NCBI GenBank assembly: GCA_955652455.1
Contig: CATPBU010000219.1
Location: 1-8,148 of the forward strand
DNA from: Candidatus Dormiibacterota bacterium
GTDB lineage: Bacteria; Chloroflexota; Dormibacteria; UBA8260
Direction: 5' to 3'
Length of the DNA: 8,148 bases
In this document: positions 1-7,500 of the stretch, in pieces
Layout: each line of letters begins with the position of its first letter
Numbering within the stretch: the stretch's first letter is position 1
Notes under the pieces: model-generated
Told to the model about the DNA's origin: nothing
Database searches by the model: none
What the model saw: the letters and a program-made list of their open reading frames with translations, nothing else
Made by a program: the position numbers and the translations under genes

Positions 1-53
1 GCGCTCGCGAAGAGGGCGAATGTGGACCAGCTCGGCATGATCGCAATGGTGCG

Positions 54-2723
54 TCAAGGCATGCGCGGCTGCACAGACTCAGTCCCTGAACGACGGGGGG
101 GCATCTGCATCGGCAAGGGAGTTGGGGCCGCGCGGGAGGCGATGAGGTCGGCGACTACACCCGTCCAGCCGGTCTGGTGGGACGCACCGAGACCGGCGCC
201 GGTGTCGCCGTGAAAGTACTCGTGGAACGGGATCTGACTGTGCCAGGCGGGATCGCTCTGCAGGCGCTGCTCGGCGCCGAACACCGGCCTGGTGCCGTCC
301 TCGCGTTGCGTGAAGAGCGAGACCAGCCGCGCTGAGATCCGTGTGGCGACCTCGCCCAGGTTGTGGAGCTGTCCAGACCCGGTCGGGTATTCGACCGTGA
401 ACGCATCGCCGACAAAGAGGTGGTAGCGGCGCAGCGCCTCGATGACGAGGTAGTTGATGGGAAACCAGACAGGTCCGCGCCAGTTGGAGTTGCCCCCGTA
501 GAGGTTCGACGTCGACTCGCCGGGCTCGTAGTCGAGTCGCGTCGTCATGCCGCCGACCTCGATCTCCAGCGGGTGGTCGAGGTGATAGCGCGACAACGCA
601 CGCAGTCCATGCGGCGAGAGGAATTCGGCTTCGTCGAGGACGCGCGTCAGCATGCGCCGCAGGCGCACCGGGTCAACCGGGCTCAACAGCCGGCGGCTCT
701 GCGCGGAGTCGACCTCGACGTGGGCGATCACCCGGCCGAACTGTGGCTTGTTGCGCAGGAACCAGTCCATCCTGCGCACGAACGCGGGCAGCTCCGACCT
801 CACCTCGGGCTCCATGACGGTGACCGCGCACATCGCGATCAGGCCGACACCCGAGTGAGCGCGGATGGGGATCCGGCTGCCGTCAGAAGCGCGCACCACG
901 TCGTAGTACCAGCCGTCATCCTCGTCCCACAAACCGTGGGCGTCCATGGCGCTGGCGATCAGGGCGAAGTGCTCGAAGAACTTGGTGGCGACGTCCTCGT
1001 ACGTGGTGTCGTTGCGGGCCAGGACCATCGCCATCTCCAGGAGGTTCAAGCAGTACATCGCCATCCAGGCGGTTCCATCCGACTGCTCGAGGTACCCGGC
1101 CTCCGGGGGAAGAGTGGACCGGTTGAACGGGCCGATGTTGTCCAGCCCCAGGAACCCGCCCTCGAAGATGTTGTTGCCCTCGTTGTCCTTGCGGTTCACC
1201 CACCAGGTGAAGTTGATGAGCAGCTTGTGGAACACGCGCTCGAGGAAGTCGAGGTCGCGCGCGCCGTCGATCTCGAACACACGCAGCGCCGCCCACGCGT
1301 GAACCGGGGGGTTGACGTCGTCGAACGACCACTCGTATGCAGGCAGCTGCCCGTTCGCATGCATGTACCACTCCCGGAGCAGCAGGATCAGCTGCCGCTT
1401 GGCGAACTGGGCGTCGACGTGGGCTAGGGCGACGCAGTGGAAGCCGAGGTCCCACGCTGCGAACCACGGGTACTCCCATGGATCGGGCATGGAGACGACA
1501 TCGAGGGCGTCGAAGTGGCGCCAGCCGCCGTTGCGAATCGCGCCCCGGCCCGGCGGCGGCGGGGGTTGCCCGGGGTCGCCGTCGAGCCAGCTGCAGACGT
1601 CGTAGTGATAGAACTGCTTGCCCCAGAGCATGCCGGCGAACGCCTGGCGCATCACCGCTGCCTCGTCGGCGCCGGCATCGGGCGGAGTCAGCGCCGCATA
1701 GAACTCGTCGGCCTCGGCTCGACGGGTGGCGATGATCCGGTTCGCGTCGACGGTTGACGTCGTCGAGTCGGAGAGGCGCAGCGTCACGGTCGCCGTCTCG
1801 CCCGGGGCGACCGCCAGTACGTGGTGGAACGCCGCCTTGGTTCCCTCCTGCGCGGGGTTCACCGTCGCGGCACCACGGACAACATGGTCGTTGATGCCAT
1901 CCTTGGGAAAGCTGGACCCGGCGGAGCCCCAGAGACGCTGCGTGTTGCTGTCGTTGTCGCAGACCAGCACGGGTGCGGCAGCTGCGGAGACGAGCCGGCG
2001 TGTGCCCAGTGCCGGGTCCTCGGCGACGATGGCGCCGTCCTCGACGTGGATCCGCGGACGCGGTGCTCCGACCTGCCACGACCATGTGTTGCGAAACCAG
2101 AGGGTGGGGAGAACGTGCAACATCGCCGCATCCGGTCCGGCGTTGCGTGCGCTGATGCGCACCACGATGTCCTCGGCGCTCGCCTTGGCGTACTCCGCGG
2201 TAATCTGCCAGTAGCGGTCGTCGTCGAACACGCCGGTGTCGAGCAGCTCGAACTCCGGCTGCTGACGGTCGCGGCGAGCGTTCTCCTCGACAAGCTGGTC
2301 ATAGGGAAAGGCGACCTGGGGGTAGTGGTAAAGCCAGCGCATCCATGAGTGCGTCGGGGTCGAGTCGAGGAACCACCAGTACTCCTTGACATCCTCGCCG
2401 TGGTTGCCCTGCGCGTTGCTGAGCCCGAAGGCGCGCTCCTTCAGCGTTGCGTCCACACCGTTCCAGAACGCCAGCGCAAGACAGAGGCGCTGGTCGATGT
2501 CGCAGATGCCGCCGAGCCCATCCTCGTTCCAACGATACGCGCGAGAACGCGAGTGCTCGTACGGGAAGAAATTCCAGGCGTCCCCGTCGGCGCTGTAGTC
2601 CTCGCGGACCGTGCCCCAGGCGCGCTCGCTGAGATACGGGCCCCAGCGCCGCCACCGCACCGCTCCGCTGTCCGCGTCAGCGAGCCGGCGACCCTCGGCG
2701 GTCGCGGCGGTGGCGGCGCTCAC
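54..2723 (-). CDS. GH63-family (MGH1-like) glucosidase, complete
   Basis: An 889-residue protein matching the bacterial GH63/MGH1-like glucosidases, inverting enzymes with an (alpha/alpha)6-barrel that cut alpha-glucosidic or related bonds. The real substrate of this subfamily is poorly known. Seen in order: an N-terminal family block (AEGRRLAD, then WGPYLSERAWGTVREDYS), GNHGEDVKEYWWFLDSTPTH at about 106-125, DTGVFDDDRYW at about 162-172, a PPPPP run at 387-391, WEYPWFAAWDLGFH at about 417-430, EQSDGTAWM at about 546-554, GNSNWRGPVWFP at about 744-755 and FHEYFHGDTGAGLGASHQTG at about 833-852. By analogy with GH63 enzymes, Asp425 (in AAWD) is the likely general acid and Glu835 (in HEYFHGD) the likely base; both are inferred. 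No signal peptide or membrane segment is seen, so it is probably cytoplasmic. The GTG at 2721-2723 is chosen because family similarity begins right after it; the open frame upstream has no family character and overlaps the MBL gene. A Pro-rich tail of about 28 residues follows the family end. It lies 10 bases downstream of the MBL gene and may share its transcript. Family call is firm, specificity unknown. Confidence 0.93.
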   Translation of the reverse strand: MSAATAATAEGRRLADADSGAVRWRRWGPYLSERAWGTVREDYSADGDAWNFFPYEHSRSRAYRWNEDGLGGICDIDQRLCLALAFWNGVDATLKERAFGLSNAQGNHGEDVKEYWWFLDSTPTHSWMRWLYHYPQVAFPYDQLVEENARRDRQQPEFELLDTGVFDDDRYWQITAEYAKASAEDIVVRISARNAGPDAAMLHVLPTLWFRNTWSWQVGAPRPRIHVEDGAIVAEDPALGTRRLVSAAAAPVLVCDNDSNTQRLWGSAGSSFPKDGINDHVVRGAATVNPAQEGTKAAFHHVLAVAPGETATVTLRLSDSTTSTVDANRIIATRRAEADEFYAALTPPDAGADEAAVMRQAFAGMLWGKQFYHYDVCSWLDGDPGQPPPPPGRGAIRNGGWRHFDALDVVSMPDPWEYPWFAAWDLGFHCVALAHVDAQFAKRQLILLLREWYMHANGQLPAYEWSFDDVNPPVHAWAALRVFEIDGARDLDFLERVFHKLLINFTWWVNRKDNEGNNIFEGGFLGLDNIGPFNRSTLPPEAGYLEQSDGTAWMAMYCLNLLEMAMVLARNDTTYEDVATKFFEHFALIASAMDAHGLWDEDDGWYYDVVRASDGSRIPIRAHSGVGLIAMCAVTVMEPEVRSELPAFVRRMDWFLRNKPQFGRVIAHVEVDSAQSRRLLSPVDPVRLRRMLTRVLDEAEFLSPHGLRALSRYHLDHPLEIEVGGMTTRLDYEPGESTSNLYGGNSNWRGPVWFPINYLVIEALRRYHLFVGDAFTVEYPTGSGQLHNLGEVATRISARLVSLFTQREDGTRPVFGAEQRLQSDPAWHSQIPFHEYFHGDTGAGLGASHQTGWTGVVADLIASRAAPTPLPMQMPPRRSGTESVQPRMP

Positions 2724-2730
2724 CCGCGGC

Positions 2731-2736
2731 AGTCTA
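2731..2736 (-). promoter_or_regulatory. Candidate -10 element (TAGACT) for the GH63 gene, overlapping the MBL stop codon
   Basis: On the minus strand TAGACT ends 7 bases before the GTG start of the glucosidase at 2723, and its first three bases are the TAG stop of the MBL gene. There is no Shine-Dalgarno match between the two genes. The hexamer could drive a leaderless glucosidase transcript from inside the operon. It could also be incidental, since the stop codon supplies TA by itself and translation could instead be coupled across the 10-base gap. No convincing -35 is visible. Confidence 0.35.
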
Positions 2737-3792
2737 CCGATGGTCGGTGCGCACCCATCGCCACGGCTCCGCAGGCTCGCGGCGAATGGCTCCGCGGGCT
2801 TCGAGGAGCACCAGGTGCGCGAGCGTCTCCCCCACCGCGGCGCGACGCATGTGGCCGCGAACCTGGTCCCATGCCCGCGACCACGGCAGCCGGCGCGTCG
2901 TCTCCCAACACGTCGCCCCCGGATGGTCGGCGATCGCCTGTTCCACGACGTCAAGGCGCTTGGCGTGATGGTCAAGCAGTTCATCGACGCGCGCGGCGAG
3001 CGGCGCGAAACGCCACTCGTGCGCCGGCAGCACCTCGTCGACATCAAGGTCGCGCACGGCGCGCAGCGAGTCGAGAAAGTCGGCCAGGGGATTGCCCGGT
3101 TGCTGCGCGTGAACGGAGATGTTGGGACTGATCCGCGGCAGCACGTGGTCCCCGCTGAGCAACACCCGCCGGTCGCGGTCCAGGAAGCAGACATGGCCGG
3201 GCGAGTGTCCCGGCGTGTGCAGCGGCACGATGTCCCAGCCGGGCAGCATGAGCGGCTTGCCATGCTCGAGGAGCACGTCTGGCTCCGCCTGGCTGACGAA
3301 CTCGCGCACGCCCATCGACGCTTCGCTCAGCTCGGCGAGGACGTCGGCGGGGACACCGCAGCTGGCAAGCAGGCCGCGCATCTGGGCGACGACCGCGTCG
3401 ACGCCGGCGCCGTAGCGGCCGGGAAGCAGCGCAGCGTCTGCGGGATGCAGGGCCACCCACGCGCCGCTGGCTTCGCGCAGCCGGCCGGCGAGACCGTAAT
3501 GGTCGGGGTGAATGTGTGTGATCAATGCGGCCCGCACGTCGCCGACCGCGTACCCGGCCACGGCCAGGCCATCGACGAGCGCCGTCCACGCCACCTCGGT
3601 GTTCCAGCCGGTGTCCACGACCGCCACGCCGTCATCGAGCTCGAGCAGGTGGACGATGACGTAGCGCAGCGGGTTGTCGGGGATGGGGACCGGCACCGAC
3701 CAGAGCTGCGGACGCACCAGCTCGACCGCGGGCAGAACACCGTCGCGCCACGCCTGCCGCTGCGCCGTGCCGGTGATCTCGACTGCGGTCAC
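2734..3792 (-). CDS. Metallo-beta-lactamase-fold hydrolase (glyoxalase II/LACTB2-like), complete
   Basis: A 352-residue MBL-fold protein with all canonical metal ligands. The THIHPDH motif gives His93, His95, Asp97 and His98; TPGHSPGH gives His196; SGDH gives the bridging Asp215; LPAHEW gives His258. This set is that of dinuclear zinc hydrolases acting on thioesters, esters or phosphoesters. The C-terminal 90 or so residues (from about RVDELLDHHAKRL) look like the helical or winged-helix extension found in LACTB2-like and related MBL proteins. No signal peptide is seen, so it is probably cytoplasmic. The GTG at 3790-3792 is chosen because MBL-type sequence begins shortly after it and the frame beyond is Arg/Cys-rich and unlike a protein. 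There is no Shine-Dalgarno match, but TACGAT lies 8 bases upstream, so a leaderless message is plausible. The TAG stop is 10 bases before the GTG of the glucosidase gene, suggesting an operon. The substrate cannot be told from sequence. Confidence 0.93.
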   Translation of the reverse strand: MTAVEITGTAQRQAWRDGVLPAVELVRPQLWSVPVPIPDNPLRYVIVHLLELDDGVAVVDTGWNTEVAWTALVDGLAVAGYAVGDVRAALITHIHPDHYGLAGRLREASGAWVALHPADAALLPGRYGAGVDAVVAQMRGLLASCGVPADVLAELSEASMGVREFVSQAEPDVLLEHGKPLMLPGWDIVPLHTPGHSPGHVCFLDRDRRVLLSGDHVLPRISPNISVHAQQPGNPLADFLDSLRAVRDLDVDEVLPAHEWRFAPLAARVDELLDHHAKRLDVVEQAIADHPGATCWETTRRLPWSRAWDQVRGHMRRAAVGETLAHLVLLEARGAIRREPAEPWRWVRTDHR

Positions 3793-3800
3793 GAGGGCGG

Positions 3801-3806
3801 ATCGTA
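3801..3806 (-). promoter_or_regulatory. Candidate -10 element (TACGAT) of a leaderless promoter for the MBL gene
   Basis: Read on the minus strand, TACGAT fits TANNNT and ends 8 bases before the GTG start at 3792. Transcription beginning 7-9 bases downstream would start at or next to that GTG, giving a message with little or no 5' leader. No GGAGG-like site occurs in the bases between. No good TTGACA-like -35 is seen at normal spacing, so the call rests on the hexamer, its position and the same pattern at the other two starts. Confidence 0.45.
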
Positions 3807-3851
3807 AGTCACTCGGTATCGAACAGCACCGACCGCAGCGCCCCCGACGGG

Positions 3852-3857
3852 TAAGGT
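3852..3857 (+). promoter_or_regulatory. Candidate -10 element (TAAGGT) for the HlyIII gene, overlapping a possible ribosome binding site
   Basis: TAAGGT ends 7 bases before the ATG at 3865, the position expected for a -10 element of a leaderless message. The same stretch contains AAGGTGG (3853-3859), one base from AAGGAGG and 5 bases from the ATG, so it could instead be a Shine-Dalgarno site in a leadered message. The two readings exclude each other for one transcript. Both support the ATG at 3865 over the GTG at 3856. No clear -35 is seen. Confidence 0.4.
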
Positions 3858-3864
3858 GGTCAAC

Positions 3865-4569
3865 ATGGACAATCTCTCCCCGCTGGCGATTGCGGTCGAT
3901 GAGGCGGGCGACGCGGCACGCGCGGCCGTCGCCTTCGTCAAGCCACGGCTGCGCGGCGTCCTGCACGAATTCGCCTTTCCGATCTCGCTGATCGCCGGTG
4001 CGTGGGCAATCCTGCACGCGCCCGCCGGCATGGCGCGAACCTCCACGGCCGTGTACGCCGCCACCCTGAGCGCCTGCCTCGGCGTCAGCGCCCTGTACCA
4101 CCGCGGCCACTGGTCGGTGTCGGTGCGGCGCTGGCTCCGCCGCCTCGACCACGCCACGATCTTCATGCTCGTCGCCGGCACCTTCACCCCGATCGCCGTC
4201 ATCGCGCTCACCGGCTGGATGAGCGTGGCCACCCTCGCCGTGGTCTGGGGCGGCGCCATCCTCGGCAGCCTGCTCAACCTCTTCTGGATCGACGCTCCCG
4301 TCGTGATCGAGGTCGGACCCTACATCGCCATCGGCGGCTTCGGCGTTGTCATCATGCCCCGGCTATTGAGCAACATCGGGCCCGTCGGCGTCGGCCTCCT
4401 CGCTCTCGGTGGCGCCGTCTACATCGCCGGCGCGATCATCTACGCGCGGCAGCGACCTGATCCGTGGCCGCACACGTTCGGCTTCCACGAGATCTTCCAT
4501 TCGCTGGTCATCGCCGCCGCGGTGCTGCAGTGGGTGGTGATCACGCACTGGGTCACCCCGGCGGCCTGA
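3865..4569 (+). CDS. HlyIII/PAQR-family seven-helix membrane protein
   Basis: A 234-residue integral membrane protein of the hemolysin III / PAQR family, which also holds the eukaryotic adiponectin receptors. Hydrophobic segments fall near residues 34-52, 62-79, 97-115, 121-140, 145-163, 173-192 and 211-229, giving seven helices. The family motifs are present: HEFAFP near 34-39, SALYH ending at His79, LDHATIFMLVAGTFTP from 94, and GFHEIFH with His208 and His212. In adiponectin receptors three equivalent His bind zinc and an Asp holds a water; here His79, His208, His212 and Asp95 have nearly the same spacing. The bacterial role is not settled: 'hemolysin' is a historical name and a metal-dependent lipid hydrolase (ceramidase-like) activity is only a possibility. 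The ATG at 3865 is preferred to an in-frame GTG at 3856, because AAGGTGG lies 5 bases before it and the overlapping TAAGGT lies 7 bases before it. The gene is divergent from the MBL gene and convergent with lhr. Confidence 0.93.
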   Translation: MDNLSPLAIAVDEAGDAARAAVAFVKPRLRGVLHEFAFPISLIAGAWAILHAPAGMARTSTAVYAATLSACLGVSALYHRGHWSVSVRRWLRRLDHATIFMLVAGTFTPIAVIALTGWMSVATLAVVWGGAILGSLLNLFWIDAPVVIEVGPYIAIGGFGVVIMPRLLSNIGPVGVGLLALGGAVYIAGAIIYARQRPDPWPHTFGFHEIFHSLVIAAAVLQWVVITHWVTPAA

Positions 4570-4585
4570 GACCGGCCCGCTGCAG
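4570..4585. other. Convergent 16-base gap between the HlyIII and lhr stop codons
   Basis: The plus-strand TGA at 4567-4569 and the minus-strand TGA at 4586-4588 face each other across 16 bases. There is no hairpin followed by a T run on either strand; only a four-base GGCC repeat around the HlyIII stop could pair. Transcription of each gene therefore probably ends inside the other one or by a Rho-type mechanism, leaving overlapping 3' ends. Confidence 0.6.
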
Positions 4586-7500
4586 TCAGCGTCGAACGTC
4601 GGCCCTGGCGTGCATCGCGCCCGGCCGCGGCGGGTAGAGGACCAGCCCTCGCGGGCTCGAGACGAAGCCGGCAGAGCGCAGCATGGTGGCGAGGGGGTGG
4701 CCCGATGCCGGTTCGCCGTCGATGGTATGCAGGTGGAGCCGGCCCATTCGCGCCGCCACCACGGTGAGCAGGTCGATGTCGGCGTCGTCGGGCTCACCTC
4801 TGGAGAGCATCGAGCGGCCGCCGCGCTCGACGAAGAAGCGCAGCTCGCCGCCGCGGAGGATGGTGTAGGCGCCGGCGGCGCGCGCCGCCCTGCCGGCCAG
4901 CGCCGGCCACGGCAGCACCGCGCCGAAGGGGTTGGCGGGGTCCACGGCGCCGAGCAGTGCGGCGGCCGGGGACGCGGCCCGATGGCTGCGCAGGGCGTCG
5001 ACCGCTCCGGGCAGGGCGAACTGCGCGGCTCCGCATCCCTCGACGAAATAGCCGCGCCTGATCCGCGCGGCCTCCTCCAGGGCGCGCAGAACCGGGTACA
5101 GCGCCGCGAACCCACCGCTGACGCCCTCGCCCGACACCGCCTCCCGAGTGAGCACGCCGTGGCGCTGGAGCAGGCTGGTGGCCAGGGCGATGCCCCGCTC
5201 GGTGGCGCCAACGGCCGCGGTCCCGGCCCCGGTCAGCGACCAGCGGCCCTGGGCGCGAGGCGGAACCAGGCGCATCAGCGGCCGCTTTGGGTGACGGCGC
5301 ACCGGGCCGAGGAAGCGCAGCGGCTGGAGCGTGTCGTTGGACACCTCTCCCGACCAGACCAGGTCGTACACGGCGTCGACGACCTCGTCGAGCGGGACAC
5401 CGGGACAGGCGTCAAGCAGGTCGCGCACGAACGCCGCGCCGCCGCCGCCGAGCCGCTGGCGGATGGCATCGTGCAGGTCAGAGCGCGGGGGGTCGGCGGG
5501 CGCGGCCAGCAGCGCCGGGGCGTCGCCGCGCAGGAAGAGCGCGATGCGTCCGTCATCGCGGCCGATTGCGCCCCTCCCCTGCCACACCACCTCGCCGGCG
5601 GTGATGAGCTCGTCGAGGAGCCGGCCGTCGTAGCCCATTCGTGCCGGCAGCACGTCGCGCTCGAGCACGGAGAGAGCTACCGGCAGTCCCTGGAGCTGGG
5701 TGATCACCTCGAGGAGACGTTCGAGGCCACGTGCGTTCGACCCGATGCCCTGCCACGCGAGGAGGAATCGCGCGAAGGTGTCGCCGGGGACGGCTTCCAC
5801 CTCGCGGCGAAGAGCCGCGAGTGAGCGGCGCCTGAGTCGTTGCAGCACCTCGGGATGGCAGTACTCGCGATCGCCACCGCCCGGACGGAAGTGCCCGGCG
5901 ATGAGGTCACCGGCACCGACAAGGGTGCTCAGCGCCGCGACCACGTTTCCCACCGGGATGGCCCAGCGCGCCGCCACTTCGCCGGCTACGAACGGGACAT
6001 GGGTGCGCGCATACCTGCGGATCAGCGCGGCGAGCGCGTCGGGTGTCGCCGCAACGTGCGCCGCGGCCAGCCCTGGCGGGAGCGCGACGCCGAGCGCGTC
6101 ACGGTAGCGACCGGCATCGTCGGCGGCGATGACGCGCATCTCCCCAGCGAGCCGTACCGGGAGTGCGCGCCGAGCGGCAACAAGCTCATCGACCCATTCC
6201 GGCGTGACGCCGCGGGCGGTGGCTTCGTCGGCGGTGAGGTCGCCGACGGTGCGCAGGATGTCGAGCGCGCGGTCGGCGTCGCGAGGACGCGATGAGCCGT
6301 CGAGGTGCTGCAGCTCCAGCTCGGTGGCGTCGATCGCGTCGGCGTCGAGCAGTTCGCGCAGGTCGTCGCTGCCGAGCAGCTCGGCAAGAAGGTCACGATC
6401 CAGGCTGAGCGCGGCGGCGCGACGTTCTGCAACCGGTGCGTCCCCGTCATACATGTACTGCGCGACGTACTCGAAGAGAAGGGAGCTCGCCACCGGTGAC
6501 GGCTGGGCGGTCTCCGCCTCGACGACACGGATCTGACGCGCACGCACCGCACGCATGATCCCCGCCAGGGCCTCGAGGTCGAAGACATCGCGGAGGCATT
6601 CGCGATAGGTTTCAACGAGGATGGGGAAGGACGGATGACGCGAGACCACCTGGAGCAGGCCTGCGCTGCGCTGGCGCTGCTGCCACAACGGCGTGCGCTG
6701 CCCGGCTCGGCGGCGTGGCAGCAGCAGCGCGCGCGCAGCGTTCTCACGGAAGCGTGACGCGAACAGAGAACTGCCGTCGAGCTGCTCCGTGACGGCAGCG
6801 ACGATGTCGTCGGGGTCCATGAAGAGCGTAGCAGCGTCCGGCATGCGGTCGATGTCGGCGATGCGCAGAGCAAAGCCGTCGTCGCTGTGAATCGCCTGCA
6901 CGTCGGAGCCGACCTCGTCGCGCAGCCGCTGCGCGGCCACCAACGACCACGGGGCATGCACACGTGCGCCGAAAGGGGTCAGGACACACAGTCGCCAGTC
7001 GCCGAGCTGGTCGCGGAATCGCTCGACGACGATGGTGCGGTCGTCGGGCATCACCCCGGTGGCCGCCGCCTGATCGGCGAGGTGGTCGACGAGATTGCGC
7101 GCGGCCCGCTCGTCGAGGCCGGCCCGCCCGCGCAGACGGTCCAGCGCCTCGCCGTCGGAGAGTGCGCCGAGCTCGCGCACCATGGCGCCGACGGCAGCAC
7201 CGACCTCGTACGGACGTCCGACCGAGTCGCCGTGCCAGAACGCGATCTTGCCGGGCTCGCCCGGCGCGGGAAGCACAAGCACCTGTTGCGGAGTGATGTC
7301 CACACACCGCCACGTGGTCGCTCCGAGGATGAACGTCTCGCCGGGCCGGAGCTCGTACACCATCTCCTCGTCGAGCTCGCCGACACGGCGCCCGTCCTCG
7401 AAGATGTTGACGCTGTAGAGGCCGCGATCGGGGATGGTTCCGCCGCTGATCACCGCCAGGCTCTGTGCACCGGCGCGGCCGCGGACGGTCGATGCGACAC

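Larger units (their letters stand above)
3793..3864. promoter_or_regulatory. Divergent intergenic region between the MBL gene and the HlyIII gene
   Basis: This 72-base gap is the only place where both divergent genes can be initiated between their coding regions. It holds the two candidate -10 hexamers, TACGAT near the left end on the minus strand and TAAGGT near the right end on the plus strand, about 45 bases apart. If both are real, the two upstream promoter regions overlap, so a regulator or the polymerase itself could affect both genes. I found no convincing inverted repeat for an operator and no riboswitch-like structure. Confidence 0.6.

Noticed and set aside
1..53. Possible gene or terminator after the glucosidase stop codon
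   Set aside because: Only 53 bases are available, and there is no start with family character, no stable hairpin and no T run.
363..1427. Long plus-strand open frame opposite the glucosidase gene
   Set aside because: Its codons are exactly in register with the antisense of the glucosidase codons. Stops there would need TTA, CTA or TCA codons in the real gene, which GC-rich genes avoid, so the frame stays open by itself. The translation has no family character.
1541..1575. Run of G and C bases as a possible frameshift site in the glucosidase gene
   Set aside because: The run encodes the Pro-rich linker typical of this family (DPGQPPPPPGR) and the frame continues normally on both sides, so there is no sign of a break.
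2724..3263. Extension of the glucosidase frame to an upstream start at 3263, which would give 1069 residues
   Set aside because: The extra 180 residues are rich in Arg, Cys and Ser, resemble no domain, and lie wholly within the MBL gene in another frame. Family similarity begins at the GTG at 2723.
2611..3807. 398-codon plus-strand frame opposite the MBL gene and the 5' part of the glucosidase gene
   Set aside because: It is also in register with the MBL codons on the other strand and has no recognisable motif. The MBL frame shows a full set of metal ligands.
3793..3864. Possible operator formed by short inverted repeats such as CGGT...ACCG in the divergent gap
   Set aside because: The arms are only four bases long with unequal, unremarkable spacing, as expected by chance in GC-rich DNA.
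3793..4152. Extension of the MBL frame to a start at 4152
   Set aside because: It would run through the divergent gap and into the HlyIII gene on the other strand; the translation is low-complexity with no MBL-family content before the GTG at 3792.
4554..4585. Possible bidirectional hairpin terminator from the GGCC...GGCC repeat around the HlyIII stop codon
   Set aside because: The stem is only four base pairs and has no T run after it on either strand.
4610..5824. 404-codon plus-strand frame opposite the lhr 3' part
   Set aside because: It is in register with lhr codons and composed mostly of Arg, Ala, Gly and Val without motifs; the lhr frame is well supported across the same stretch.
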